Assembly: GCA_001632425.1 (NCBI GenBank)
Contig: KV425556.1
Span: 451,597-515,596 of the forward strand
DNA: 64,000 bases
Direction of reading: 5' to 3'
From: Neolentinus lepideus HHB14362 ss-1
Taxonomy: Eukaryota > Basidiomycota > Agaricomycetes > Gloeophyllales > Gloeophyllaceae
Below the pieces are notes generated by a model that was not told the origin of the DNA, made no database searches, and was given only the letters and a program-made list of their open reading frames with translations. Position numbers and translations under genes: made by a program. Positions within the stretch are counted from its first letter, which is position 1. Every line of letters starts with the position of its first letter. Positions 32,501-45,610 of this stretch are shown here, piece by piece.

Positions 32501-33019
32501 CTCAGCGGTCGGCGCTAGGTTGTTGAGGGCTGAATTAATGCTTCAGTTTCTGTATGTTGTGGAATTGCGCCATCGAAAGCAGTACGTGTCAGTATGATAT
32601 TCCGGTGTTCAGGACCCGAGCAGTGACACTTAGGCACGTCCGAGACCACCCCGCCTCAGAGGCAAAGTGACAGCCCTCGACACAGCCATCAATTCTTCAC
32701 GCGAGCGGGAAATTCGATAATTGACTGTGAATGTAAACATTCTGTCTTCAGGGCATGACCTGTAACTGCAGGACATCTTATCCAAGTTACCGGCCGAATG
32801 AAGACAACTTGAAGAAGGACTTCTACAAGGTTGACTTCAGCCATCGGATCATCATGCATCAATCTCCACTTGTTGGTGGTCATCTCAGTGTTTCACATTT
32901 AGGATTTGTGAATGCACTATGGTTTGCGGGCTGTGTCACTGGGCAGTTCAGTAAGCACTATAAAATGTCGACAGAGGTCTAGGAGAAAGGTATTCTCACA
33001 TTTATCTCAACCACGTCTA

Positions 33020-35144
33020 ATGCGACTCATAAATGCGTTCTCTTTTCCCCTTCTCTTCTCTTCCATCGCGTTTGGGAGCGTCTCAGCTTTCAACGCACGA
33101 ACCGACAATAGTACGGTTCAATGGGGATCGTGTGGCGACGGCCACGACAGCTTCCAGTGTGCCAATATATCGGTGCCACTTGACTACCACAATGCCAGCG
33201 ATTCCAGGATGATCAATATCTATGTCACGCGACTTCCAGCTACGAACACCACAAACAAGTGAGTATATATTCATGCTGTAACACACAAGTCTCTAATTAG
33301 CATATAGATTGGGGAGCCTATTTATAAATCCTGGAGGTCCAGGTGAGCTCTATCAGTCGCAGTGCACATCATCCTCGCTAATGTCTTCGGTTCAGGGGCA
33401 TCTGGGTCCGAAGTCGTATTTGAGTTCGGCCAAAATATTACTACTTTCCTCATGGGTATGTCCATAATCCTTGTGATATTGTGACTTACGCCTGAATTCA
33501 TTTCACGAAGGTCAATATGATATTATTGGATTCGACCCTCGTGGAGTCAAACAGTCCGAACCGTACATCTCATGCTTCGACAACCTTCTTGATGAAGGGA
33601 TATTCAACCGCATTACTCGAGGCCTGACTCTCAACATACCCTCCAGTATAACGGACGAGGTTGTCGAGGATCTGAATAGGCAGCTAACGTCCATTCGCGG
33701 TCAAGTCACCTCATTGTCTGCTCAGTGCTATGCGAGAGTAGGAGATTTCATGAGTTTCATAGGTAATAGATCTTGCATATACTTCCGGGGAGAACACTGA
33801 CACCGATGACTTCAGGTAGCGAAGCCGTCGCCCGCGATATTGATACCATGTCCAAGGCAATTGATGGACCGGATGTCCCTATAAATTGTTAGTCGTTCCT
33901 TTCTCTCTCCCAGCTCCACGCTCATGACGATGACCGACTCTCAACAGACTACGGTTTATCGTACGGATCTGCTCTCGGACAGCGATTGGTTCAAATATTA
34001 CCTCCTTCACGTATTGGACGCGTCGTTATTGACGCGATAGTCAATCCGGTACTAACCTCGAAATATGCTTTTTCGCCACTAAATAGTAAGAACACATCCC
34101 TCTTGACATCGGATACAGGGCTAACAATCGACGTCTCCAGCGAGCGTCAGCACGGACGATATTCTGCAGGGCTTCGCAGACAACTGTGCCTCGGCCGGCG
34201 ATGCTTGCGCGCTGGTGAATATGACGTCTACTGATATCATCAGCAAGATTAATAGCACTCTCGACTCGCTATACTACAACCCCGTTCACGTCACGGATCT
34301 CGGCTACCCTGCTGTCGCTGACGCCGGCATCTTGCGCGAGGTCATGTTCCGTGCTCTTTACTCTGTACAAACATGGCCTATGCTCGCGGAGGTTTTAGCT
34401 GCTGCCTTTGCGGGCAACTACACGCCGGCCGTGTCTCGTGTCCTTCCACCACTGAGTGCCACAAGTGCCATGCAACCGGACGATTCCTTTTATGCAGGAA
34501 CACTCATCGTAGTGGGTATCTATCCGGTTCCTGACCACGCACAAGGCTGACGCGAAGTAAACAGTGTAACGACGCATTATCCACCGCTCAACAGACCGCT
34601 GGAGATTTGGTGCTATCCTTGAGACAGAACTCACCTCAGCTGGGAGAGTCAGCATTTAGTTTGGGTTTGTGCGGGGATTGGCCAGACGTTTATCCTTCAC
34701 ACAGTCGCTACAACGGCACGTTTGGACTTCCTGACCACACGCTGAAAACGCCGATACTGATGATGAGGTCCGTATCTTCTTAATTTATCCTCGGACTGTT
34801 CTCTGATGCGGTCCTTATGTAGCAATACGTATGACCCGATCACGCCTCTCGTCAACGCCATCAACAGCCTGGAGCTGTATGGCAACAATGCTCGATTGAT
34901 TCAACAGGCTGACGGTTACGGCCACGGTGCAATCAGCGCTGTCTCATTCTGCACATTGCAACTGCTGCAGTCTTACCTGCTCTATGGGGAGGTGCCGGAG
35001 ACGAAGCACACGATCTGCCAGGTCGACCAGAAGCCATTCGTACCATTCAGCGTTAGTTCCGCCACCAATAGCACCCAAGGATATAATCTGGCGTCGAGGG
35101 AAGCGTACACGGCTATGCTGATGGTCCTCGAGACAAATCTTTGA
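33020..35144 (+). CDS. Secreted serine hydrolase, tripeptidyl-aminopeptidase/S33 type, copy A
   Basis: Nine exons (33020-33258, 33308-33342, 33396-33455, 33511-33762, 33816-33887, 33948-34085, 34141-34508, 34565-34767, 34823-35144) give 562 residues. A signal peptide (MRLINAFSFPLLFSSIAFGS) is cut after VSA. An alpha/beta-hydrolase fold follows, with the oxyanion segment FINPGGPGASG, YDIIGFDPRGV and the nucleophile elbow GLSYGSALG (Ser in GxSxG). The C-terminal TAP-like part has the catalytic Asp (NTYDPITPL) and His (DGYGHGAIS). Such enzymes remove short peptides or proline-containing residues from extracellular proteins. Many N-glycosylation sites support secretion. All splice joints keep frame, so the gene looks functional. 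The copy at 39005-41128 has the same structure. Confidence 0.87.
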
Positions 35145-35354
35145 GAAAACTATCGGCATCATCTTAATAACGGGGTCCCTTCTCTTAGCGGCTGATTTAT
35201 GGGCAAGATCTGGACTATTTAATATTTATCGCAATACTTTCGATGTTCAGAAAGTACCTCACTAATCGTAGTAGTAGGATACCTGATAATATACTTATAG
35301 TGATCAAATTATGAATGCACTCCCTGAGAACTTGGCTGCGTTCCGTTTTAATAT

Positions 35355-35998
35355 TTAGCCGGACTCATGGAGTCCGTGAGCGAGCAGAATTTCATAGACT
35401 GCAACAAGGACGCCATGAACCTCGCTAAGCCTTGCTGGCCACCCTCGCGACCCGACTCCCCATTCGTGTTCGAGTTCAGGCCCACGAGGTCGCGATCTGA
35501 TAATCATGACGCCCGAGTTCTGCCTCCTGGAAGGCCTCGACGAACGGGCGTTCGCAATAGCGCCGCCCGCGCAGAGCGTGCACGAGCAGCGGGTCGTGCG
35601 TAGAGTATGCAAGGAGCTCCTCCTCGATGGCGGCGGTGTCGACGTTGACGTAGGCATTCATGTCCCGCCAAAGGTAAAGGGGCGCGCGCCAGTAGTCGCG
35701 GCGGGTGTACTAGGGGCGGGAGGTTGTCTAGGTCCATTAGGACCAGGGGCAGAGGCTGCTCAATACGTTGAGCATAGGCGCGCTGGTTCGGCATCTGGCG
35801 GTTACGGTTGTGAACGCATAAGGAGTTGGTGTATCGCGGTTGACCGTCTTGGTTGAGTTGTCCCTGGCGGGGGTGAAGAGATAGTATTGGGAAGTGATGG
35901 TATGCGCTCTGAGATAGACTAGGTGTTGGGTCTACTTCCATAGCCAGTTCAGTGCAGGAGCTACGCTTGCAATTTGACCTTTCCTTGGTACACGCCAT
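35355..35998 (-). other. Conserved coding-like region, unit A (unknown)
   Basis: The minus strand reads MACTKERSNCKRSSCTELAM, DLDNLPPLVHPPRLLARAPL and, after a frame change, MNAYVNVDTAAIEEELLAYS with RRYCERPFVEAFQEAELGRH, then a stop. The equivalent part of unit B (41353-42089) keeps MGAYVSIDTAAIEELPAYSA and VEAFQEAGLARH. Conservation of these peptides hints at a real former gene. The frame changes suggest introns or decay. No family is recognised. Confidence 0.35.
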
Positions 35999-36235
35999 CT
36001 TGCAAAGTCATCGAAGAAAAGGCAAGTGGATGCCCATCGCACGACTAGAGACCTCATAACGTCTTCGTGAAAGAAAGTCAGTTCCCTTATATGTGACCGC
36101 GCCAGTCCCATACGCTGAATGTCTTCATGGTCAAAGGCTACGCGAACGTATCATAGCATCGAGGACTGTGAGGTTTGCCTTACTGTAGCTTCGACGCAAT
36201 TTCATGTTAACCTGCTAGTGACTCATCTGGTTTCA

Positions 36236-36990
36236 GAACGGCACCGAGGACGGGGCGAGCTTTGTCACGTATAACATGTTCAGGAGTGAGGGGGACTGTT
36301 GATGCGTTGGCGGTGGGTATTTCTCGCACGAGATTTCTTCATTTCTTCATTTCTTCCTCTCTTGCTTACTAATTACTGCATGAATTTCGTGTTGGTGCAG
36401 CCCGCTGCGATCAACACCACCTCCCAATGGTGCACCGCCTGCGCGAACAAAGTCAACAAAGTCGACAGGGGTGCAGCGCCTATTTCTCCTCCTCCTCCTC
36501 CCACCAGAAGATCACGCTCACACCCGTAGGCGCGGGGCTCACGGGTGCGATCACACTTATTACGAATACATTTGGAGTGTTGATGTGGGTGGGAGTGTTG
36601 GCGTTTGGGTGGAGAGTATCGGTGAAGGGGCGGGGGGAAGAGGTTGGTGAGTGAGACGGGAGGTGAGGGGGGTAAGGAGAAGGTGCAGGGGAGGGATGTA
36701 TTATTACTATTACGATGCAGCGATGCTTTGAATGCGCCGTCGACCGGGTTTGTGGCTGAACGCGTCGGGTATGGAGAATATTATTGCATGTGGGACTGAA
36801 ATCCGCGTCTCGCTTTGTCCGAGCCTTGCGAGGAAGTCTCGGATGGCTACAGTGGGGACACTGGGGAGGACACGGTAGTCTCTGGGGGAGGATGAGTACT
36901 CCTCTTCGGGGAAGCTAGCTTATCAGGATCAATTGATACAGGTACCAAGTAGCCACTTCAACTTTTCCTGGTGATGCAAAATACAGCCAC
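36236..36990 (+). pseudogene. 3' fragment of the phosphatase gene at the duplication joint
   Basis: It begins inside exon 8 (FQNGTEDGASFVTYNMF), has a broken end of that exon, an intron, then PAAINTTSQWCTACANKVNK and the membrane helix (GVLMWVGVLAFGW). Last comes the same 3' flank as the complete gene (to about 36990). It starts a few bases after the end of tandem unit A, so insertion and duplication share a breakpoint. Confidence 0.8.
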
Positions 36991-37957
36991 ATGCATGGTG
37001 CCTGGTAAGGAATATTATTTGGTGTGAACAGACCTTCAGTCAGTGGATTCCAGTACCACATGCTAAACCCCGTGGCATTCAAGGGGCATGAGACAGATGA
37101 GCTGTGGACAATCCAGGTATGGGTGAGCATCCTTACTCTCCCCTGGGTGGTGCGTTGGATAACTGCAGTAGTTCAGGCGAGCGTAGATAGATGCATCGCT
37201 TTAAATTCTACGGAGAGGGGTTTGGAACTGTGAAAGTGTTAGGCTATTCCATGGGTCACTGCGTGCAGTAGGTTAACGGCTCGAGTTCCTTCAAGTTTGC
37301 TGGGTATCTTGGATGGAGGTCAGCACGCTCTGAAGTGGGTGCATCACGCCCGGGTGCGCGCATCGCATATTTGGTGTGATGATAGGTAGCAATCAGCACG
37401 CGCAGCAGGCTTAAGAGCTCCTAGATGCCAACTAGCGCGTCGACTAAATTATGATAGCCTCCAGAAATGCTGTGATTCTCGTCTGTCGCCAGGATCGCGA
37501 CGCACGATCCTGTCGCACTGTCATTGAGGCCTGGGCGGAATTGTGCAAATCAATCTGCTGGAGAGGGTGGTTACGAGCCTAGTCTGTCACGGAGGTGGAT
37601 TGTGTCTAGTACCTAAGAGGCCGGAACGATGGGAAGAACGAGGTTTGACAAGACAAAGAGCCACTTTCGCACGATCACGAATATTTAGCGCTTAGCTTCC
37701 ATCTCAGAGCTGCCTTTGTCAAAGCCAAGAAACTATAGCAAGTCTACCATAAATCGCAAAACGGGTTTATAACGTCAATTGATCCACAAGATTAGCCTGA
37801 AAGTGATACAACCAAGGTTTGGCACCGAGACCGAGTAAACTTGAAATTCGGTAGGTGTATCATGATAATCAAACGATGAGTTGCGGTACTATTATATACT
37901 ATTTAGAATCAAACAATAGCCGCCTTTCCGAAGATCCGAAGACGGACGTCTGTCACA
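36991..37957. other. Spacer between tandem units
   Basis: No gene is recognised. Only short frames (for example 37024-37233) without family resemblance are present. Confidence 0.4.
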
Positions 37958-39004
37958 CTCATCACAGTTAGCTCACTCGTGCCATAGACGTGATGGATCG
38001 TGTACGTGTCTTCAACCTACTACGTTCGAATAGTGTCCAATAAATATATTATGCAACGCCATGCAGCGTTCCTTGGTATACACATAGAAGACGTGAAATT
38101 AATGTTTTCTGCATCGGTGGCCGGTGTGGCTACCCTGGGCTGAGTTGAGGGCCATCACCAGCGTGATGGCGCCGTAGGCTAAGCAGACCAGCACGTGAAA
38201 CACTACAAGCTCCTGAATGCGATTCATATGGTTCACAAGTTACACTCAACAGAACAGCTGTAGTAGGTGTCTGGTCGCAGAGAGCTACTAGGTAAGTACT
38301 GTATAACACACACTTACCGGTTAACAATGTCTCGATTCTCTATACCACACAGCTGTAATGGTCGCCATGAGGTCAGAGGAGACATCAATACGTCCTTAGA
38401 CAATGGCAACAACGATGTTGAGTGCGAACTCCGGCATCGCGATTCAGGAACCACGATTTCATATTCCTGGGCCAACGCTTAGCGGTCAGCGCTAGGTTGT
38501 CCAGAACTCGGTTCTTCCTGCAAGTCGTAGAATTTCACCACACAAAGCAGTACGTGTCAGTATGACCTCCGGTGTTCAGGATCAGAGCAGTGATACCTGG
38601 ATTCGTCAGAGACTACCCCGCTTCAGAGGCAGGGTGACGGCCCTCGATGCAGCCTTCATCCTTCATGCCAGAAGGATAGTCGATATAACTGTAAATCCAA
38701 GGTAAAGACACTGTCAGGCATGACCTGTAATTGCAGGGCATCTTATACAAGTTACCGGCCAAATGAAAACAACTCGAAGAGAGACTCCTACAAGGCTGAC
38801 TGCAGTCATCGTCCCATCATGAATCGATCACCACTTGTTAGCGGTCGTCTTGTGGTGTACGTAACAATTTGGTGTTTCACATTTAGGATTTGTAAATGCA
38901 CTATGTTTTGCTGACTGTGCCACTAGGCGGCTCAGCAAGCACTATAAAATGTCGACAGAGATCTAGGTGAAGGGTATTTTCGGATTTTATCTCAACCACG
39001 TCGA

Positions 39005-41128
39005 ATGCGACTCATAAACGTGTTATCTTTTCCCCTTCTCTTCTCTTCCACTGTGTTTGGGAGCGCCTCAGCTTTCAACGCACGAGCCGACAATAGTACG
39101 GTTCAATGGGGATCGTGTGGCGGCGGCCACGATAGTTTCCAGTGTGCCAATATATCGGTGCCACTTGACTATCACAATGCCAGCGATCCCAGGACGATCA
39201 ATATTTATATCACTCGACTTCCAGCTACGAACACCACCAACAAGTAAGTATATTCATACTATAACACGCAAGTCTCTAATGAGGATGTAGATTGGGGAGC
39301 CTGTTTATAAATCCAGGAGGTCCAGGTGAGCGCCGAGTCGGAGTGCACATCATCCCCACTAATGTTTTCGGTTCAGGGGCATCTGGGTCCGATGTTGTAT
39401 TTGAGTTTGGCCAAAATATTACTACTTTCCTCATGGGTATGACCGTAATCCTTTGGATCTTTTGACTTACGCCTAAACTCATTTCACGAAGGTCAATATG
39501 ATATCATTGGATTCGACCCTCGCGGAGTCAAACGGTCTGAACCGTACATCTCATGCTTCGACAATCTTCTTGATGAAGATTTGTTTTCCCACATGACTCG
39601 AGGTCTGACTCTCAACATACCCTCCAATATAACGGACGAGGTTGTTGGGGATCTGGACAGGCAACTAACGTCCATTCGTGGTCAGGTCACCTCATTGTCT
39701 GCTCAGTGCTATGCGAGAGTAGGAGATTTCATGAGTTTCATAGGTAATAGATCTTTGCGCCACTACTCCCGGAAGAGAACATTGACAACGGTGATTACAG
39801 GAAGCGAAGCCGTCGCCCGCGATATTGATACCATGTCCAAGGCAATTGATGGACCGGATGTCCCTATAAATTGTTAGTCGTTCCTTTGTCTCTCCCAGCT
39901 CCACGCTCATGACGATGAACGACTCTCAACAGACTACGGTTTATCGTACGGATCTGCTCTCGGACAGCGATTGGTTCAAATATTACCTCCTTCACGTATT
40001 GGACGCGTCGTTATTGACGCGATAGTCAATCCGGTACTAACCTCGAAATATGCTTTTTCGCCACTAAATAGTAAGAACACATCCCTCTTGACATCGGATA
40101 CAGGGCTAACAATCGACGTCTCCAGCGAGCGTCAGCACAGGCGATATTCTGCAGGGCTTCGCAGACAACTGTGCCTCGGCCGGTGACGCCTGCGCGCTGT
40201 TGAATATGACATCTACCGACATCATCAGCAAGATTAATAGCACTCTCGACTCGCTATACTACAACCCCGTTCACGTCACGGATCTCGGCTACCCTGCTGT
40301 CGCTGATGCCGGCATCTTGCGCGAGGTCATGTTCCGTGCTCTTTACTCTGTACAAACATGGCCTATGCTCGCGGAGGTTTTAGCTGCTGCCTTCGCGGGC
40401 AACTACACGCCGGCCGTGTCTCGTGTCCTTCCATCACTGAGTGCCACAAGTGCCATGCAACCGGATGATTCCTCCTATGCAGGAACACTCATCGTAGTGG
40501 GTGTCTATCCGGTTCCTAAACACGTACGAGGCTGACACGAAGCGAAAGTGTAACGACGCATTATCCACCGCTCAACAGACCGCTGCAGACTTGATGCTAT
40601 CCTTGAGACAGAACTCACCTCAGCTGGGAGAGTCAGCATTTAGTTTGGGTTTGTGCGGGGATTGGCCAGACGTTTATCCTTCACACAGTCGCTACAACGG
40701 CACATTTGGACTTCCTGACCACACGCTGAAAACTCCAATACTGATGATGAGGTCCGTATCTTCTGAATTCATCCTCGGACTGTTCTCTGATGCGGTCCTT
40801 ATGTAGCAATACATATGACCCGATCACGCCTCTCGTCAACGCCATCAACAGCCTGGAGCTGTATGGCAACAATGCTCGATTGATTCAACAGGCTGACGGT
40901 TACGGCCACGGTGCAATCAGCGCTGTCTCATTCTGCACATTGCAGCTGCTGCAGTCTTACCTGCTCTATGGGGAGGTGCCGGAGACGAAGCACACGATCT
41001 GCCAGGTCGACCAGAAGCCATTCGTACCATTCAGCGTTAGTTCCGCCACCAATAGCACCCAAGGATATAATCTGGCGTCGAGGGAAGCGTACACGGCTAT
41101 GCTGATGGTTCTCGAGACAAATCTTTGA
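39005..41128 (+). CDS. Secreted serine hydrolase, tripeptidyl-aminopeptidase/S33 type, copy B
   Basis: Same nine-exon structure and length class as copy A. The signal peptide is MRLINVLSFPLLFSSTVFGS. The oxyanion loop (NPGGPGASG), nucleophile elbow (GLSYGSALG), Asp (NTYDPITPL) and His (GYGHGAIS) are all kept. Differences cluster in the first half, for example STVFGSASAFNARAD and DEDLFSHMTRGLTLNIPSNI. One intron (after GTLI) has a changed acceptor region (GCGAAAG) but can still be spliced. No disabling change was seen, so both copies may be expressed. Confidence 0.86.
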
Positions 41129-41352
41129 AGTTTGTGACAGAATTATCGGCATCTATTAACAACGGCATCTTCTAATGAACGCTGGCTTTCATGGGCAAGA
41201 TTTGGACTGCTTAATATTTATCGTAATTCTTTCGATTTTCAGAAAGTACCTTACTAATCGTGGTAGTAGGATACTTGATAATATACTTATAGCGATCAAC
41301 GTACGGATGCATTCCGTCTGTGGCCGCTGCCTAGGCAGTGCGAACTGAGAAC

Positions 41353-42089
41353 TCAATATACAGCCCGACTCATCAAATCCACGAGCGAGCAGAACCTCAC
41401 CGTAGACCGCAGCAAGGACGCCACGAATCTTGTGAAGCCTTGACGGCCACTCTCGCGACTCGACTCTCCACTCGCGTTCGAATTAAGGCCCGCACAGTCG
41501 TGAGCGTGATCGTCATGACGCGCAAGCCCTGCCTCCTGGAAGGCCTCGACGTACGGATGTTCGTGACTCGGATAGCGCCGCCCAGAGCCTGCGTCGTGTG
41601 CCGAGTATGCAGGGAGCTCCTCAATGGCGGCGGTGTCGATGCTGACGTAGGCGCCCATGTCCCATTGAAGGTAAAAGGCTGCACACCAGTAGTCGCGGCG
41701 GGTGTACTAGGCCCCGGACGGGAGGTTGTCTAGGTCTATTAGGACCGGGAGCAGAGGCTGTTCAATGCGTCGGGCATAGGCGCGCGGGTTCGGCAGCTGG
41801 CAGTGTTGGTTGAGAACGCGTAAGGAGTTGGTGTAGCGCAGTCGACCAGAGATAGCATTGGGAAGTCGTGGTATGCGCTCTGAGATGCACTAGGTGTGGG
41901 GCCTACTTCCATAGCCAGTTCAGTGCAGGCTACGCTTGCAATTTGACCTTTCCATAGTACACGCCATCTTGCGAAGTCGTCGAAGGCAAAACAAGTGGAT
42001 GTCCGTCGCACGACTAGATACATCATAACGTCTTCGTGAAAGAAATTCAGGCATTGCAAGGGCACTTCAGTTCCCTTATATGCGACCAC
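41353..42089 (-). other. Conserved coding-like region, unit B (unknown)
   Basis: The minus strand from 42089 reads KGTEVPLQCLNFFHEDVMMY, RRTSTCFAFDDFARWRVLWK and ACTELAMEVGPTPSASQSAY. Another frame then carries MGAYVSIDTAAIEELPAYSA and VEAFQEAGLARH. It parallels 35355-35998 in unit A. The function is unknown. Splicing or frameshift must join the pieces if it is a gene. Confidence 0.35.
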
Positions 42090-42219
42090 GCCAGTCCCAT
42101 GTGACGAATGTCTTCATAGTCAAAGGCTGCGCGAACGTATTATGCATCGAGGACTTTGAGATGTTTGCATTACAGTAAATTTGACGTAATTTCATGTTGA
42201 ACTGCCAGTGACTCATCTG

Positions 42220-45200
42220 GCGCCTCGCCCACCTCTGAATGCACTCTCAGAGTGCACAATTCGGGAAAGCCGAGTTCCTTGGATAATGCACGGATGTCGA
42301 TCCTCGGGTCCAAGTGCCACTGGCAGTGTGGACGTGTCAGTACATCCAGCCTCATAGAATGAATGCGATACTTTGGCAAGCGGCGTAGAACAGGGGCCAT
42401 CCGATCGCTCCATTACCTCACGGCTTGTGAGGCTCCGTGTTGCTGATGGGTCAACCGCGAACTGCTTCCTCTGAATGTCCATTTGAAGGAGTGACGAGGC
42501 CTCGCTTCCCGGCGATCGCCATATCATTGCCCTTCGCTATTCGTGCAAGTGTACGTTCCCGGCGGAGAGAAAATTCGTCCCAGGATTCCGGGTCAGGCAG
42601 GCTTTAGTCTTGCAAGAACATAATGATGACCAGGCGCTTGATTCGCCATCCGCTTCAAGTACCAATCAGGCCGGCGGTATGAGATGATCGGAGATGATAC
42701 GCCGAAGTATTGACGATATTCAAGGTTGGGACTATGAAGGGCACTAGTCAGAGAGGTCGAAGACTTGGAGCGTCGGATAAGACATCGGCCTCTGTTTGTG
42801 GTCCCTCGACGAACGTGTGCATCTAGCGGGTGCGGTGGGCGAATTGGTCGAAAACTGCTCGATCCTGGTAATGGACATCTGTCATTATTCACTAGAAAAG
42901 TGAGCTGTTAGCAAATACCTCTGAAGCACAAATACATCTCTGCGACATATTGAAAAGTGGCCAGACAGCGAAAAGGGCGGAAATAAGGAGCGCATGTATT
43001 TCCACAATTCATAGAGAGAATACTTCGCAAATGCAGGAGACGTTATAACAGCATTGAGAAGGTTTATGAAACACTCTTACAACTTGAAGTCATTTTTGCA
43101 GAGATTTCGCACAAAAGGCCATACAACCTACAAGCACAAACCACCGGGGCCGTTCTGATGGCGCATCTACTGTCTGAACGATGAACAGCCACATGCATCA
43201 CGAATATTCTCTCAAGGACAATGGCAGGAATGAGAGCGCGCCGTGCATCGCCCGCAGAGTTCGTGTAGTAATGGTGAAGTGTGTGTGAAATTTGGCTTTA
43301 TATTCGCGATAATGTGATACGTCGCGTCGCGTCTGTGGCAACAACTTTGTGGGAATTTGTCGCTCCCTCCTCCATCATTTCAAACTTGCTGTGTATATGG
43401 TCTTAACACCAATCGTGCAGTGAACCGTGCTTCAGGAGCTTGGTCCTGGGATATTGATACAAGGATGGAGGCTCGTCCGGTCCAGAATGCGCCAATCGAA
43501 GTGCTTCAATATTCAAGTTCTTCCCTAGTTGGACGTTTCCTGGGATGGTCGGTGTCATAGGTACGCTCCGTTAGATAGGAACTGCAGGGATTTTCAACAG
43601 CGGTTTCAGGTGTGAACTTTCATACTCAAGGCTTTGGACTGATATCAATCCACCTTCCTTCGCGACAGAGCATTGGACCATGTTTGTTTCCGACCATATG
43701 CGCTTGAAGCATAAGGACAGTCATAGAACCCGCCGCGTCAGGATCCGAAATATCAATCATCACTTGACAGAACGTGAAACTAAACCGAAGGGTTGCCACA
43801 AGGTGAGCTCTTTTACATCCCTTCGGATCTGGTGGCTGACGATTGTCAGATAAGATGACAACCGGACGCCGATCTGCTGTGGTCGTCGGGTCGAATTCAA
43901 TTCACTGCAGACACATATTTCAAGTCCTTCATGCTGCGCACCGTCTGCGCACGATGTCGTCAGGCCGACTGGACAAATCCTGTCGCGCGACGGACAGCGT
44001 CCGGCTGCGCCGTGACCTGCCTGCGCTCGCGGGGAAGAGCGCGCTGCCCGCCCAAGACACAGAATTGTTATTCTTGGAACGCGGAGCCGCAGCCATGCGT
44101 CTGTGTGAGCGCGGATCCAAGAATACTTACCGCGACATCGAGTGATGTACGGACGCGCGTGCTGCACGAGGGGGGACTTAGTCAGAACATGTCGTGCGTC
44201 AAGTTATGTATCCCGACATTTCTCCTTTGCGCTGTTGGATTGGGGTGTTTGCTGAGACCTGCGGCGTGCGGTGCATTCATTTTCGGGATTGCAGTCCGGT
44301 GTTTCGCTGACTCTAGAAGATTCTGCTCGCGGATAATTCAGCCTCCAATAGTTTCTTGCTGCATTGCTGGTCTCGACACCGAATACGTACGTATTTTTGT
44401 CCTGTGATGCATCCTGGGAAAAGTACTGAATATCATCGAGCTTCGTACGGAAAGTCTGGAAGGCAGACTTCCTAATTCTCTCGTAAAATCACAATTAAGA
44501 CTGAAGCAGACTCAAATTCTGCGGCATCTCTGCTCGAAGGGAACACTGGTGTATGTTCGCGAAAGAGGTATTTTCGCCAGATTTCGCTGGGTTGGAATTC
44601 GTCGATTGTCTCCGGCGAGCAATTGCAAGTTCCGGGTTCTTGATGGGCCGCACGAGGCTACGAGACCACGTTCTCGAGCGTTCACCGCTGCTCCCAGGCA
44701 CGTCGCAGATGATGATGAGGGATGCATGTCACTTCGTGCGGCTCGGCGGCATGATAACGGGGATGGTGCGTATGTTTCTCCTTAATGAGGCTAGGCTCTG
44801 GTGACAAAAGTGATGAATTTTTATTATTCAGCGGCCCAGGTGGTTCGTCGCCCACGCTGGCTAGCCTCGGAGGCATTTAATTTACAGAGGTGTACGGTCC
44901 GAATGGGCGCCGGAAAAATGGATGGTGTTGTTGTGCGACGGAAGAGCCCCGCCTGCACGTTTCTTCATTGCGGGCAATATTTTAGCTAAAACTGGCTGGT
45001 GTCGGAGGCCTTGCGCCTCTCGCGTGGCCAGCGGGCGGTAATACAAGTTATCGACGTTGTCCTGCAGTGTGGCAGACCCTTGAGAATTCCGTGGTCCAGC
45101 CGTGTAGCCGATGCAGAGATTGTGAATATTTCGTGCCGGGCCAATTTACCAAAGGGGAACGTTCTGGAAGGGAAAATAGCCTCGAGAAAAAAAGGCAAAT

Positions 45201-45560
45201 ATTACGTAATGTACTGTGGGAGACGGGCCAGCGTAGCGAGTGGTCCATGGGTTGGACCAGTTCCCAGCTGCAATCGCAACGCCGCCCTTCACGCTCGTCG
45301 CTGCTGCTGCTGCCTCTGCCTCCGCCGCCGTTCTCGTCGTCCGTGCACTCGCCGTCGCTGCGCCCGACGTCGACCACCGCGCGGCTTCCTAGGATTGGTC
45401 GGGCCTGCCCTCGATACCCAGATAATGCACCTTAGACCCTTACTACACATCCCAATTAGTACTATATCGCTCCACCCCTTGTCGTCATTTCTTTCCTGCT
45501 GAGCTCGCGGCGTACTCTCCTCGTACCTCGGGTTCGCTGCTGCTAGATTCTGTCCGTCTT
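42220..45560. other. Long stretch without a firm gene
   Basis: Near 42200-42540 the minus strand reads LPKYRIHSMRLDVLTRPHCQ and IDIRALSKELGFPELCTLRV, in the style of a fungal F-box protein interior, but start, F-box and end are missing. The frames at 43357-43560, 43931-44407 and 44549-45000 resemble nothing I know. No RNA gene or repeat was recognised. Confidence 0.4.
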
Positions 45561-45610
45561 GTATTCTATTCTCAGGCCGTCTTTGCGCGTCGTCCGTATT
45601 CTCTCGCCTA

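Larger units (their letters stand above)
31978..36229 (+). repeat. Tandem segmental duplication, unit A
   Basis: This ~4.2 kb unit is repeated in the same orientation at 37958-42219, an offset of about 5.98 kb. It spans a minus-strand coding-like region (32060-32500), the serine hydrolase gene and a second minus-strand coding-like region (35355-35998). It ends at GTGACTCATCTGG. Similarity is lowest in the first kilobase and near-perfect in the 3' half of the hydrolase gene, introns included. Confidence 0.88.
37958..42219 (+). repeat. Tandem segmental duplication, unit B
   Basis: Second copy of 31978-36229, with the same gene order and ending at GTGACTCATCTGG. The region corresponding to 33900-35144 (39880-41128) is almost unchanged, while earlier parts differ at roughly one base in ten. 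Confidence 0.88.
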
